From NCBI RefSeq assembly GCF_901827175.1, contig NZ_LR594664.1, forward strand, positions 248,001-312,000: a DNA stretch of 64,000 nucleotides. Reading direction: 5' to 3'. Of the stretch, positions 41,822-50,608 are shown one piece after another. Made by a program: the position numbers and the translations under genes. The stretch comes from Variovorax sp. RA8 (GTDB lineage Bacteria; Pseudomonadota; Gammaproteobacteria; Burkholderiales; Burkholderiaceae_C). The notes under the pieces were generated by a model. It ran no database searches and was not told the DNA's origin. It saw nothing but the letters and a program-made list of their open reading frames with translations. The first letter of the stretch is position 1. The number at the start of each line of letters is the position of its first letter.

Positions 41822-42391
41822 ATGTCATTCCTGCAGATGTCCAACCCCCTCGCCGCCCGTCGGCTCTTCCTCGGGCAATCGGGCCTGGTGCTTTCCGGAG
41901 CGGCGGTGGCGTTGCTCGCGGGCAAACATGCACTTGCCGCCAAGTCGGATGATGGTGCGGCCAAGGATACGCAGATTCTCAACACCGCCCTCGCTGCGGA
42001 ACTCGAGGCAATCGCAGCTTACCAGCTCGGGGCCGAGAGCAAGCTCTTGCAAAAGCCTACGCTCGACCTCGCGCTTACCTTCCAAGGCCACCACAAGGAA
42101 CATGCCGATCTGTTGGCCAAGACGGTCGAGAAGCTCGGTGGCAAGCCCGTCGCGGCCAAGGCGAAGTACAACTTCCCCGCTGAGAAACTGCAGTCGCAGG
42201 CCGACGTGCTGCAGTTTGCTGCCACGCTAGAGCAAGGCGCCGTGAGCGCGTACCTCGGTGCTGTGCCTCTGTTCGGCAACCGCGACTTGTCCAAAGCTGC
42301 CGCCAGCATCCTCGGCGACGAGGCAATGCACTGGGCCATCCTGCGGCAAGCATTGGGTCAAGTGCCGGTTCCCTCGGCCTACGTGTCGTGA
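41822..42391 (+). CDS. Tat-exported ferritin-like protein
   Basis: A 189-aa protein. MSFLQMSNPLAARRLFLGQSGLVLSGAAVALLAGKHALAAK is a Tat-like signal (ARRLFLGQSG). The remainder is a four-helix ferritin-like domain: ILNTALAAELEAIAAYQLGAESKLL, TFQGHHKEHADLLAKTVEKLGG, LQFAATLEQGAVSAYLGAVPLFG, and ILGDEAMHWAILRQALG, with Glu and His residues placed as di-iron ligands. It probably stores or oxidises iron, or scavenges peroxide, in the periplasm. Located 17 bases after the sigma-factor gene; its stop overlaps the reading frame of the cytochrome gene. Confidence 0.85.
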   Translation: MSFLQMSNPLAARRLFLGQSGLVLSGAAVALLAGKHALAAKSDDGAAKDTQILNTALAAELEAIAAYQLGAESKLLQKPTLDLALTFQGHHKEHADLLAKTVEKLGGKPVAAKAKYNFPAEKLQSQADVLQFAATLEQGAVSAYLGAVPLFGNRDLSKAAASILGDEAMHWAILRQALGQVPVPSAYVS

Positions 42392-42393
42392 CG

Positions 42394-42789
42394 ATGCGCT
42401 GGGGGCTTGCGGGGGTGTTCGCGATCTGCGCCAGCGCCCCCGTCGGGGCTGCACCGGACGTGGTGCGTGGCGAGTTGGTCTACGCCCGTTGCCTTGCCTG
42501 CCACGCCCTTGCGTACGATCGTGTCGGACCGCGCCATTGCGGTCTGTTCGGCCGGCTGGCGGGTAGCGTGCCCGGGTTCAACTACTCAACGGCAATGAAG
42601 AACTCCAGGATCCGCTGGGATGAGAAGACACTGGACCTTTTCCTGACCAAGCCATTGAAGCTGGTACCCGGCAGCACAATGACTTACGACGGGATTGCGA
42701 ACCCAGCGGACCGCGCCAATCTGATTGCCTACCTCAAGCACGTCAACAAGGCGCCCGAATGCAGCAAGCAAGCGTCATTGATTCGATGA
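42394..42789 (+). CDS. class I cytochrome c
   Basis: A 131-aa periplasmic cytochrome. Signal peptide GLAGVFAICASAPVGAAPD; heme motif CLACH at about residues 31-35; GPRHCGLFGRLAGSVPGFNYSTAMKNSRIRWDEKTLDLFLTKPLKLVPGSTMTY with the Met ligand in GSTMTY; and the C-terminal helix ADRANLIAYLKHV. This is the mono-heme cytochrome c type of roughly cytochrome c2 size. A GTG at 42388 inside the ferritin-like stop region is an alternative start. Operon with the sigma factor and ferritin-like gene. Confidence 0.92.
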   Translation: MRWGLAGVFAICASAPVGAAPDVVRGELVYARCLACHALAYDRVGPRHCGLFGRLAGSVPGFNYSTAMKNSRIRWDEKTLDLFLTKPLKLVPGSTMTYDGIANPADRANLIAYLKHVNKAPECSKQASLIR

Positions 42790-42916
42790 CACCCCAAGGC
42801 GCGCGCGCAGGGTGGGATGCACCGCATGGCCATTGGATGCTCCGTGCTGACACGCCCGCTACGCGGATTGGTGGGGCACCACCTACGGCAAGTGCGCCGC
42901 CTTGCGGAGGCTCGAC

Positions 42917-43540
42917 GTGAAGTCGCCAACCTCACCGCACCCGGTTGTTGGCTTTGAGCGCCTGTTAGCCGACGTGCGGGCATGCACGATCTGTTCTGCG
43001 CATCTCCCGCAGAACCCGAGACCGGTCTTGCAAGTGAATTCGAAGGCGCGCATCCTGATAGCCGGGCAGGCTCCCGGAAGAAGAGTGGACCAAAGCGGAG
43101 TTCCATTCGACGATCCAAGCGGCGACCGTCTTCGGCTTTGGATGGACTTGGACAAGGATGCTTTCTACGACCCGAGCATCATTGCCATCCTGCCCATGGG
43201 GTTCTGCTATCCGGGTTGGGGCGGAGGAGGCGATCTGCCACCGCGGCCAGAGTGTGCAGCGACATGGCGCGCCCGCCTGCTGGATCAACTGCCCAATCTT
43301 CAACTCACGCTGGCGATTGGGCAGTACGCGCAGACTTGGCACCTAAAGCAGCAACGAGCGCAGGCAACGCTGACCGAAACGGTCCGTGCCTGGCGCGACT
43401 ATTGGCCATATGTGCTGCCCCTCCCTCACCCGAGCCCACGCAATAACTTCTGGTTTCGCCGCAACCCGTGGTTCGAACAAGAAGTTCTTCCGCCGCTGAG
43501 GGCCCGGGTGAAAGCCTTGCGAAGGAAGACGCGGCCATGA
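42917..43540 (+). CDS. uracil-DNA glycosylase family protein
   Basis: A 207-aa protein that I start at the GTG at 42917, which has GCGGAGG six bases upstream. UDG-superfamily features: CTICSAHLP...PRPVLQV, the active-site loop ILIAGQAPGRRVDQSGVPFDDPSGDRLRLWM, IAILPMGFCYPGW, and the late PLPHPSPRNNFWFRRNPWF (H-P-S substrate motif). It should excise uracil or related damage from DNA. It looks independent of the upstream cytochrome operon. Confidence 0.85.
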   Translation: MKSPTSPHPVVGFERLLADVRACTICSAHLPQNPRPVLQVNSKARILIAGQAPGRRVDQSGVPFDDPSGDRLRLWMDLDKDAFYDPSIIAILPMGFCYPGWGGGGDLPPRPECAATWRARLLDQLPNLQLTLAIGQYAQTWHLKQQRAQATLTETVRAWRDYWPYVLPLPHPSPRNNFWFRRNPWFEQEVLPPLRARVKALRRKTRP

Positions 43541-43719
43541 AAGCTTGTTTCCGGCGGGGGCACCGGAATTCGCGCCTTGCGCACGATGTGGCGCGCTCAC
43601 TCCCCTGCTTATTCTGTCCACCCGCTCGCGGACGTCGAGCGTGTCGATGATGACGCGGCTCATCAACGTTCCCGCCGTGAGCGCGTCGCTCAAGGCGCTC
43701 CCGCGGGCAAGGAGAAGCT

Positions 43720-44825
43720 ATGAAACCGACACAGCGACTGCACGACCTCGGCCAGAGCCTCTGGCTCGACAACATCACCCGCGATCTCATCGAGAACGAA
43801 ACATTGAGACGCTACATCAGCGAATTCTCGATCACCGGGCTAACCTCAAACCCCACCATCTTCGGGCTTGCCATCAGAAATGGTCATGCCTACGACACGG
43901 CCATCCGCCAGAAGGTGCGAGAGGGCAAATCAGGGGAGGCTTTGTTCCTCGAACTCGCGCTGGAAGATCTGAGACAGGCCGCAGACCTCTTTCGACCGGT
44001 GTACGACGCCACGGTGGGTGTTGACGGTTGGGTTTCGCTGGAGATTTCGCCCTTGCTGGCTAACGACACCACCGCCAGCGTGAACGAGGCAGCGCGCTTG
44101 CATGCACTTGCACAGCGGCCCAACATATTCATCAAGATCCCGGGAACTCCCGATGGCGTGGCAGCGATCGAGGAGTCGACCTTCGCCGGCGTGCCCATCA
44201 ACGTCACCTTGCTGTTCTCGCGTGAGCAGTACATCGCCGCGGCGGAGGCCTATATGCGCGGCATCGAACGTCGAATCTTGGCCGACCTCGACCCGAAAGT
44301 GGCTTCGGTGGCGTCGATCTTCGTCAGCCGCTGGGACAAGGCAGTGTTCGACAAGGTGCCGGCCGCGTTGCGAAATCGCCTTGGTATCTCTGTCGCCCAG
44401 CGCACCTATCGAGCCTATTGCGAACTGCTGACCGCGCCGCGCTGGCAACGCATTGCACGCTTCGGCGCGCGGCCTCAGCGGCTGCTCTGGGCCAGCACCG
44501 GAGCGAAGGATCCGCAGGCCTCCGACACCTTGTACGTCGAAGCCCTGGCCGCGCGCCGGACACCATCAACACCATGCCCGAGAAGACGCTGCGAGCCTAT
44601 GCGGAGCACGGCGTCCTTCGGGGCGCGATGGCGGCCGACGGCGGCGATGCAGATGCGATGCTGGGGCGCTTCACACAGACCGGGATCGACATCGAGGCCC
44701 TCGCGCTCCAATTGCAGCGTGACGGCGCGGAAGCCTTCGTGAAGTCATGGCAAGAATTGCTGGCGTGCATCGCTGACAAGACCACGTCGCTCGCCAGTTC
44801 CGGTGCTAGCGAGGGGACCACGTGA
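43720..44825 (+). pseudogene. tal: transaldolase, one-base frameshift
   Basis: About 368 aa when joined, the length of the long transaldolase type. Substrate and Schiff-base region: ITGLTSNPTIFGLAI, DGWVSLEISPLLANDT, NIFIKIPGTPDGVAAIEE (active-site Lys in IKIPGT), INVTLLFSREQYIAAAEAYMRG, SVASIFVSRWDK, LLWASTGAKDPQASDTLYVEALAA. There the frame breaks: after GCCGCG only two bases precede CCGGACACC (about 44550), so the family's PDTINTMPEKTLRAYAEHG continues in another frame to the TGA at 44825. One base missing. The enzyme would interconvert sugar phosphates of the pentose phosphate pathway; first of the tal-pgm-tkt-gnd group. Confidence 0.9.
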
Positions 44826-44895
44826 GCGTCAACTTGTCGCAACGCGCCGACGCCGAACCGGCACCGTCGTATCGTCGGCTGGGGGAGGCACGCAC

Positions 44896-46548
44896 ATGAG
44901 CACCACGATCAGTCCGCTTGCAGGCAAGCCGGCACCGAAGTCGCTGCTGATCGACCTGCCGAAGTTGCTCGCCGCTTATGTCGACCTGCGCCCCGACCCC
45001 ACGGTGCCGACGCAGCGCGTCACATTCGGCACCTCCGGTCACCGCGGCAGCTCGCTCGAGCGCAGCTTCAACGAATGGCATGTGCTGGCGATCAGCCAAG
45101 CGATATGCGAGTACCGCAAGCGCAAAGACATCGATGGCCCGCTGTACATTGGCATTGACACGCATGCGCTGTCCCAGCCGGCGTTCGAGAGCGCGCTTTC
45201 CGTGTTGGCCGCCAACGGCGTGGAAACGATGATCGCCAAGGACGGAGAGTTCACGCCGACGCCGGCGATCTCGCATGCGATCCTGGACTACAACCGCGGT
45301 CGCACTTCGAGGCTGGCCGACGGGATCGTCATCACGCCTTCGCACAACCCGCCCGACAACGGTGGCTTCAAATACAACCCACCAAACGGTGGTCCGGCCG
45401 ATATCGACATCACCGACTGGATCCAGCACCGCGCCAATGCACTGCTCGAAGGTGGTCTCAAGGAAGTACGGCGCACACCCTTCGCGCAGGCGCGTCGCGC
45501 CGCAAGCACACACGCGCACGATTTCCTCGACGCCTACGTGAGCGACCTCGGTCACATGGTCGACTTCGATGCGATCCGTAGCGCCGACATCCACATGGGC
45601 GTCGATCCGCTCGGCGGCGCCGGGGTGCTCTACTGGGCGTCCATCGCGGAGCGCTACAAACTCGACCTGAGCGTCGTCAACCAGGAAGTCGATCCGACCT
45701 TCCGCTTCATGACTATGGACTGGGACGGCAAGATCCGCATGGACCCATCCTCGCCTCATGCAATGCAGCGGCTGATCGGTCTGAAGGAATGCTACGACGT
45801 GGCGTTCGCGTGCGACCCTGACCATGACCGTCACGGCATCGTCACCCGTAGCAGCGGTTTGCTGGCACCGAATCACTACCTCTCGGTGCTGATCGACTAT
45901 CTTTTTCAGCATCGGCCCCAGTGGGGCAAAACAGCCGGGATCGGCAAGACCTTGGTCAGCACCGTGCTGATCGACCGCGTGGCAGCGCGTCTGGGACGTG
46001 GGCTCTACGAGGTGCCGGTCGGCTTCAAGTGGTTCGTTGACGGCCTGTTCGACGGCTCACTCGGTTTTGGCGGCGAGGAAAGCGCCGGCGCGTCGTTCTT
46101 GCGCAAAGACGGGGACGTGTGGACCACCGACAAGGATGGCATCGTGTCGGCATTGCTGTCGGCGGAAATCACTGCGCGCAGTGGCCGCGATCCCGGCGAG
46201 TTGTATCGCGACCTGGTTCGCGACCTGGGCGAACCGGTGGCCGATCGCGTCGAAGCGCCGGCCACCGCCGAGCAAAAGGCCAGGCTGGCAAAGCTTTCGC
46301 CGAAGCAGGTGCTGAGCACTGAACTGGCCGGCGAGGCAATCGAAAGCGTGATCGATCACGCACCCGCCAACAACGCACCGATCGGCGGTATCAAGGTGAC
46401 TTCTGCCAACGGTTGGTTCGCTGCACGCCCATCTGGCACCGAAGACATCTACAAGATCTACGCGGAGAGTTTCAAGGACCAGGCGCATCTGCAATCGATC
46501 CTGCGGGAAGCGCAAACCATCGTCGATGCCGCGCTCGCGGCACCGTGA
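44896..46548 (+). CDS. pgm: phosphoglucomutase (alpha-D-glucose phosphate-specific)
   Basis: A 550-aa enzyme that interconverts glucose 1-phosphate and glucose 6-phosphate. Features in order: [17 protein letters not shown], the phospho-serine loop [24 protein letters not shown] (Ser in TPSHNP), the metal loop [10 protein letters not shown], the sugar-specificity loop [14 protein letters not shown], and the phosphate-binding C-terminal [15 protein letters not shown]. Length fits E. coli Pgm (546). It links glycogen or trehalose pools to the pentose phosphate route encoded around it. Start at the ATG at 44896 after GGGGGAGG. Confidence 0.95.
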   Translation: MSTTISPLAGKPAPKSLLIDLPKLLAAYVDLRPDPTVPTQRVTFGTSGHRGSSLERSFNEWHVLAISQAICEYRKRKDIDGPLYIGIDTHALSQPAFESALSVLAANGVETMIAKDGEFTPTPAISHAILDYNRGRTSRLADGIVITPSHNPPDNGGFKYNPPNGGPADIDITDWIQHRANALLEGGLKEVRRTPFAQARRAASTHAHDFLDAYVSDLGHMVDFDAIRSADIHMGVDPLGGAGVLYWASIAERYKLDLSVVNQEVDPTFRFMTMDWDGKIRMDPSSPHAMQRLIGLKECYDVAFACDPDHDRHGIVTRSSGLLAPNHYLSVLIDYLFQHRPQWGKTAGIGKTLVSTVLIDRVAARLGRGLYEVPVGFKWFVDGLFDGSLGFGGEESAGASFLRKDGDVWTTDKDGIVSALLSAEITARSGRDPGELYRDLVRDLGEPVADRVEAPATAEQKARLAKLSPKQVLSTELAGEAIESVIDHAPANNAPIGGIKVTSANGWFAARPSGTEDIYKIYAESFKDQAHLQSILREAQTIVDAALAAP

Positions 46549-46608
46549 CAAACATGCAGGCACGCACGCACACGATACATGCACGTTGCATTCAATCAGG
46601 AGGCAGCC

Positions 46609-48693
46609 ATGTCCGACAAACTCGACCAGCAATGTATCGATACCATCCGCTTCCTGTCGGTGGACATGGTGCAGAAGGCCAACAGCGGACATCCGGGCAT
46701 GCCGCTCGGCGCCGCGCCGATGGCCTACATCCTGTGGACGCGCTGGCTCAAGCACAATCCGCGCAACCCGCATTGGTTCAATCGCGACCGCTTCGTTCTC
46801 TCGGCGGGTCACGGTTCGGCGCTGCTCTACAGCTTGCTGCACCTGACTGGTTACGACCTATCGCTGGACGACATCAAGCAGTTCCGCCAATGGGGCAGCA
46901 AAGCGCCGGGTCATCCCGAGCGCGGCCGCACGCCTGGCGTGGAAACCACCACCGGGCCACTGGGCCAGGGCTTCGGCAATGCCGTTGGCATGGCGATCGC
47001 TGAGGCGCAACTCGCGGCACGCTACAACCGTTCCGATCACCCGGTCATCGACCACCATACGTTTGCGATCGTCAGCGATGGCGACCTGTTGGAAGGTGTA
47101 GCCTCCGAGGCTGCCTCGCTTGCCGGCCATCTCAAACTGGGCAAACTCATCTGCCTGTACGACGACAACGCAGTCACCCTGGCCGCCGGCACCGACATCA
47201 CGTTCTCCGAGAATCGCGCGCGTCGCTTCGCGGCCTATGGCTGGCATACGGTGCCGGTGGCGGACGGCAACGACCTCACCGCGATCGGCGGCGCGCTGCA
47301 GGCTGCGTGCGCGGAAACGGCACGACCGTCGTTGATCCTGGTGCGTACGCATATCGGCTACGGCTCGCCTGAGCAGGACACCTTCCAGGCGCACGGCTCC
47401 CCGCTCGGCAGGGATGGCGTGCGCAAGACCAAGCAGAAACTGGGTTGGCCAATCGAGCCGACCTTCCTGATACCGGGCGAGGCGCCGGCGCACTTTCGAA
47501 AAGCGGTGGAACGCGGCGCGCATGACGAAGCGGTGTGGAACGAGCGCATGAACGACTACGCCAAAGCGTTTCCGGAACTTGACGAGGAGTTTCAGCGCCG
47601 CCTGCGTGGCGAACTGCCGCCGGGCTGGGATGCGGACATCCCCGAGTTCCACGCCCACTCCAAGGGTCTTGCCACGCGCGAGGCATCGGGCAAGGTAATG
47701 AACGCCATTGCGCCGAAACTGCCCGCGCTGACCGGCGGCTCGGCCGACCTCGACCCTTCGACGAGAACGGCATTGAAAAACTTGGGCGAGTTCAATCCGC
47801 CGTTCTCGAAAAACGAGGGCGAACAGGCCTCCGATGGCGGCAACCGAGACTATGCCGGGCGCAACCTGCACTTCGGTGTGCGCGAACATGCGATGGGCGC
47901 CATCGTCAACGGCCTGGCCGCGCATGGCGGCTTCATCCCATTTGGCTCGACCTTTCTGATCTTTTCCGACTACATGCGCCCGCCGATCCGGTTGGCCGCG
48001 CTGATGTGCTTGCACGTCGTGTATGTATTCACCCACGACAGCCTTGCGCTTGGCGAGGATGGCCCCACCCATCAGCCGGTGGAGCAACTGGCGAACCTGC
48101 GGGCGATTCCGAACCTCACAGTGATCCGCCCTGCCGACGCCAATGAAACCGCGGTCGCCTGGCGCGTCGCCCTGGAAACTCGCGATCGCCCGGTCGTGTT
48201 GGTTCTGACACGACAGGAGGTGCCAACGCTCGATCGCAGCCGCTACGCGGCGGCGGACGGGTTGCGCCGTGGGGCCTATGTGTTGAGCGATGCGCCGAAC
48301 GGCAAGCCCGAACTGATCCTGCTCGCCAGCGGCTCCGAAGTCGGCCTGATCGTGGCTGCGGCGGAACGCCTGCAAGCGCAAGGCATCGGAGTGCGCTGCG
48401 TCTCCATCCCGAGTTGGGAGTTGTTCGATGTACTGCCGCAAGCCGAACGCGATGCGGTACTGCCGCCCTCAGTCGGTGCGCGGCTCGCGGTCGAATTGGG
48501 TGCGCGGCAAGGCTGGGATCGTTATGTCGGCGCACAGGGGGACATGCTCGGCGTAGAACGTTTCGGCGCTTCCGCGCCATCCGAGGTGTTGCTTCAAGAA
48601 TACGGCTTCTCTGTGGACAACATCTGCGCCCGCGCCCAGGCGCTGCTGGCCCGGTGCTCTCCCGACGAACCAGAGATCTCAACAAGGAGTTGA
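46609..48693 (+). CDS. tkt: transketolase
   Basis: A 694-aa thiamine-diphosphate enzyme. Thiamine-binding motif [30 protein letters not shown]; substrate residues [14 protein letters not shown] and [20 protein letters not shown] block ([13 protein letters not shown]); catalytic Glu region [47 protein letters not shown]. It moves two-carbon units between pentose, hexose and triose phosphates. AGGAGGCAGCC precedes the ATG at 46609. Sixty bases after pgm, same strand. Confidence 0.96.
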   Translation: MSDKLDQQCIDTIRFLSVDMVQKANSGHPGMPLGAAPMAYILWTRWLKHNPRNPHWFNRDRFVLSAGHGSALLYSLLHLTGYDLSLDDIKQFRQWGSKAPGHPERGRTPGVETTTGPLGQGFGNAVGMAIAEAQLAARYNRSDHPVIDHHTFAIVSDGDLLEGVASEAASLAGHLKLGKLICLYDDNAVTLAAGTDITFSENRARRFAAYGWHTVPVADGNDLTAIGGALQAACAETARPSLILVRTHIGYGSPEQDTFQAHGSPLGRDGVRKTKQKLGWPIEPTFLIPGEAPAHFRKAVERGAHDEAVWNERMNDYAKAFPELDEEFQRRLRGELPPGWDADIPEFHAHSKGLATREASGKVMNAIAPKLPALTGGSADLDPSTRTALKNLGEFNPPFSKNEGEQASDGGNRDYAGRNLHFGVREHAMGAIVNGLAAHGGFIPFGSTFLIFSDYMRPPIRLAALMCLHVVYVFTHDSLALGEDGPTHQPVEQLANLRAIPNLTVIRPADANETAVAWRVALETRDRPVVLVLTRQEVPTLDRSRYAAADGLRRGAYVLSDAPNGKPELILLASGSEVGLIVAAAERLQAQGIGVRCVSIPSWELFDVLPQAERDAVLPPSVGARLAVELGARQGWDRYVGAQGDMLGVERFGASAPSEVLLQEYGFSVDNICARAQALLARCSPDEPEISTRS

Positions 48694-48697
48694 ATCC

Positions 48698-48907
48698 ATG
48701 ACAACGAAGTTCAAGATTGGCGACCATGTCCGCTGGAACTCCGAAGCGGGACATGTCAGCGGCCGCATCATCAAGGTTCATACCCGCGATACCGAGTACA
48801 AGGGGCATCCGCGTCACTGCACCGAAGCCGATCCGCAGTACGAAATCAAAAGCGACAAGACCGAGCACATCGCCATGCACAAGGGCGCGGCGCTGCGCAG
48901 GATCTGA
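48698..48907 (+). CDS. DUF2945 / hypervirulence-associated TUDOR-domain protein
   Basis: A 69-aa protein four bases after the tkt stop. TTKFKIGDHVRWNSEAGHVSGRIIKVHTRDTEYKGHPRHCTEADPQYEIKSDKTEHIAMHKGAALRRI matches the small SH3/Tudor-like DUF2945 family. The biochemical role is unknown; such genes often sit beside stress proteins. The tight spacing implies cotranscription with tkt, using the AAGGAG ribosome site in the tkt tail. Confidence 0.9.
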   Translation: MTTKFKIGDHVRWNSEAGHVSGRIIKVHTRDTEYKGHPRHCTEADPQYEIKSDKTEHIAMHKGAALRRI

Positions 48908-48938
48908 CGGACGAGCGCGATGATGATCGGAGGCGCCT

Positions 48939-49487
48939 GTGAGCTGTGAACTCACGATCTGGACGATCGGTCATTCGACGCGCCCGTTGGACGAGTTCCT
49001 CGCGATGCTTGGCCTGCACCGGATCGAGGCGGTGGCTGACGTGCGCAGATTTCCGGGGTCGAGACGCTGTCCGCAGTATGGCAGGGTCGAATTGCAGGCC
49101 AGTCTCGCGCACCACCACCTTGGGTATCGCTGGTTGCCCGCGCTCGGCGGGCGGCGGCGGCCCGCCCCGGATTCAGCCAACATCGCCTGGCGCAATGCCA
49201 GTTTCCGCGGCTACGCAGACTATATGCAGACGCCCGAATTCGCCGCGGGCCTTGACCAGTTACTGGGGCTCTCGCGGCGCATGCGCACAACCCTGATGTG
49301 CGCGGAGTCCATGTGGTGGCGCTGTCACCGATCGATGATCGCCGACGCTCTGCGCGCCCGCGGTATCACGGTGGTGCACATTCTGGACGCTGAGCACAGC
49401 ACAGTGCACCCTTGGACCGAACCCGCCCGCATCGTGAACGGCCGGCTGACCTACGTTGCGACGGACAGCATCATACCGTCGCACTGA
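48939..49487 (+). CDS. DUF488 domain protein (long type)
   Basis: A 182-aa protein starting with GTG at 48939 behind ATCGGAGG. Signature: IWTIGHSTRPLDEFLAMLGLHRIEAVADVRRFPGSRR, LPALGGRR, FRGYADYM, and TTLMCAESMWWRCHRSMIADAL with the conserved Cys-Ala-Glu-x-x-x-x-x-CHR motif. The Cys/His/Arg cluster looks catalytic but the reaction is unknown. Different subtype from the YeaO-like protein at 26602. Confidence 0.88.
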   Translation: MSCELTIWTIGHSTRPLDEFLAMLGLHRIEAVADVRRFPGSRRCPQYGRVELQASLAHHHLGYRWLPALGGRRRPAPDSANIAWRNASFRGYADYMQTPEFAAGLDQLLGLSRRMRTTLMCAESMWWRCHRSMIADALRARGITVVHILDAEHSTVHPWTEPARIVNGRLTYVATDSIIPSH

Positions 49488-49527
49488 TGCGCCAAATCCA
49501 GCACCTAACCACCTCAGGAGGCACTCT

Positions 49528-50433
49528 ATGGAAATCGGCATGATTGGTCTGGGCAAGATGGGCATGGGCATGGCGCAGCGGCTTCAGCGCGACGGCCATC
49601 GCGTAGTGGGTTTCGCTCGCAGTGCGGGCACGCGCGCGCGGGCGCAGGAGCAAGGCATCGAGCCCGTTGACTCCATCGAGGCGCTGGCCCATGTGTTGCG
49701 GCGGCCGCGTGCGCTATGGATGATGGTGCCGGCCGGCGATGTGGTGGATCAGACCCTCGCCGTACTGTCTTCCCTCCTGTCGCAAGGTGACACGATCATC
49801 GACGGTGGCAACTCCAACTACAAGGACACGCAGCGTCGCGGGAAGTTGCTCTCGGAGAAAGAGATTGACTACATCGACTGCGGCACCAGCGGAGGCGTAT
49901 GGGGGCTCGAGCAGGGCTACAGCCTGATGATCGGCGGCGACGTAAAGGCGACGAACCGGCTGCGCCCGCTCTTCGCCGCGTTGGCTCCCTCCCCCGACAA
50001 AGGGTGGGGAAGAGTCGGCCCTATTGGTGCTGGTCATTTCGCCAAGATGATTCACAACGGCATCGAGTATGGGCTGATGCAGGCCTATGGCGAGGGCTTT
50101 GCGCTGATGAGACACAAGAAGGAGTTCGCACTCGACCTCCATCAGATCGCGCAGATCTGGCGCCACGGCAGTGTGGTGAGATCGTGGCTGCTTGATCTGA
50201 CGGCCGCCGCGCTCGCGAAAAATCCGCAGCTCGAAGGGATCGCGCCGTACGTCGCGGATTCAGGCGAAGGCCGATGGACCGTGATGGAAGCCATTGATCT
50301 CGACGTCGCGGCGCCGGTCATCACGCTGGCCCTGTTGCAACGACTGCGTTCGCGCGATGCAGATTCGTTCTCCGACAAGTTGTTGGCGGCCATGCGACAG
50401 CAGTTCGGCGGCCACGACGTCAGGTACGAGTAA
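49528..50433 (+). CDS. gnd: 6-phosphogluconate dehydrogenase, short decarboxylating type
   Basis: A 301-aa enzyme that oxidises 6-phosphogluconate to ribulose 5-phosphate. Rossmann motif MEIGMIGLGKMGMGMAQRL; MMVPAGDVVDQTL; DGGNSNYKDTQRRGKLL; CGTSGGVWGLEQGYSLMIGG; catalytic Lys in GAGHFAKMIHNGIEYGLMQAYGEGF. It is the approximately 300-residue GndA/YqeC-like type rather than the 470-residue form. It generates NAD(P)H for the sugar-phosphate block. Start at the ATG at 49528 after TCAGGAGG. Confidence 0.94.
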   Translation: MEIGMIGLGKMGMGMAQRLQRDGHRVVGFARSAGTRARAQEQGIEPVDSIEALAHVLRRPRALWMMVPAGDVVDQTLAVLSSLLSQGDTIIDGGNSNYKDTQRRGKLLSEKEIDYIDCGTSGGVWGLEQGYSLMIGGDVKATNRLRPLFAALAPSPDKGWGRVGPIGAGHFAKMIHNGIEYGLMQAYGEGFALMRHKKEFALDLHQIAQIWRHGSVVRSWLLDLTAAALAKNPQLEGIAPYVADSGEGRWTVMEAIDLDVAAPVITLALLQRLRSRDADSFSDKLLAAMRQQFGGHDVRYE

Positions 50434-50608
50434 CGCTCGAGCAGGAAATCGATGCTTTCGCCTGCTTCTAAACCAACGACCGCTGAGGCCAGCCATGCCG
50501 CGCCACGCGCTTGGCCCTCGCCCGCCCGTCTGCGCGCCAGTGGTCGGACACAGCTCGGTCGCCCGCTCGGCGAATACCCCCTCCTCCTTGACCTGCACCC
50601 GGCTGTCA

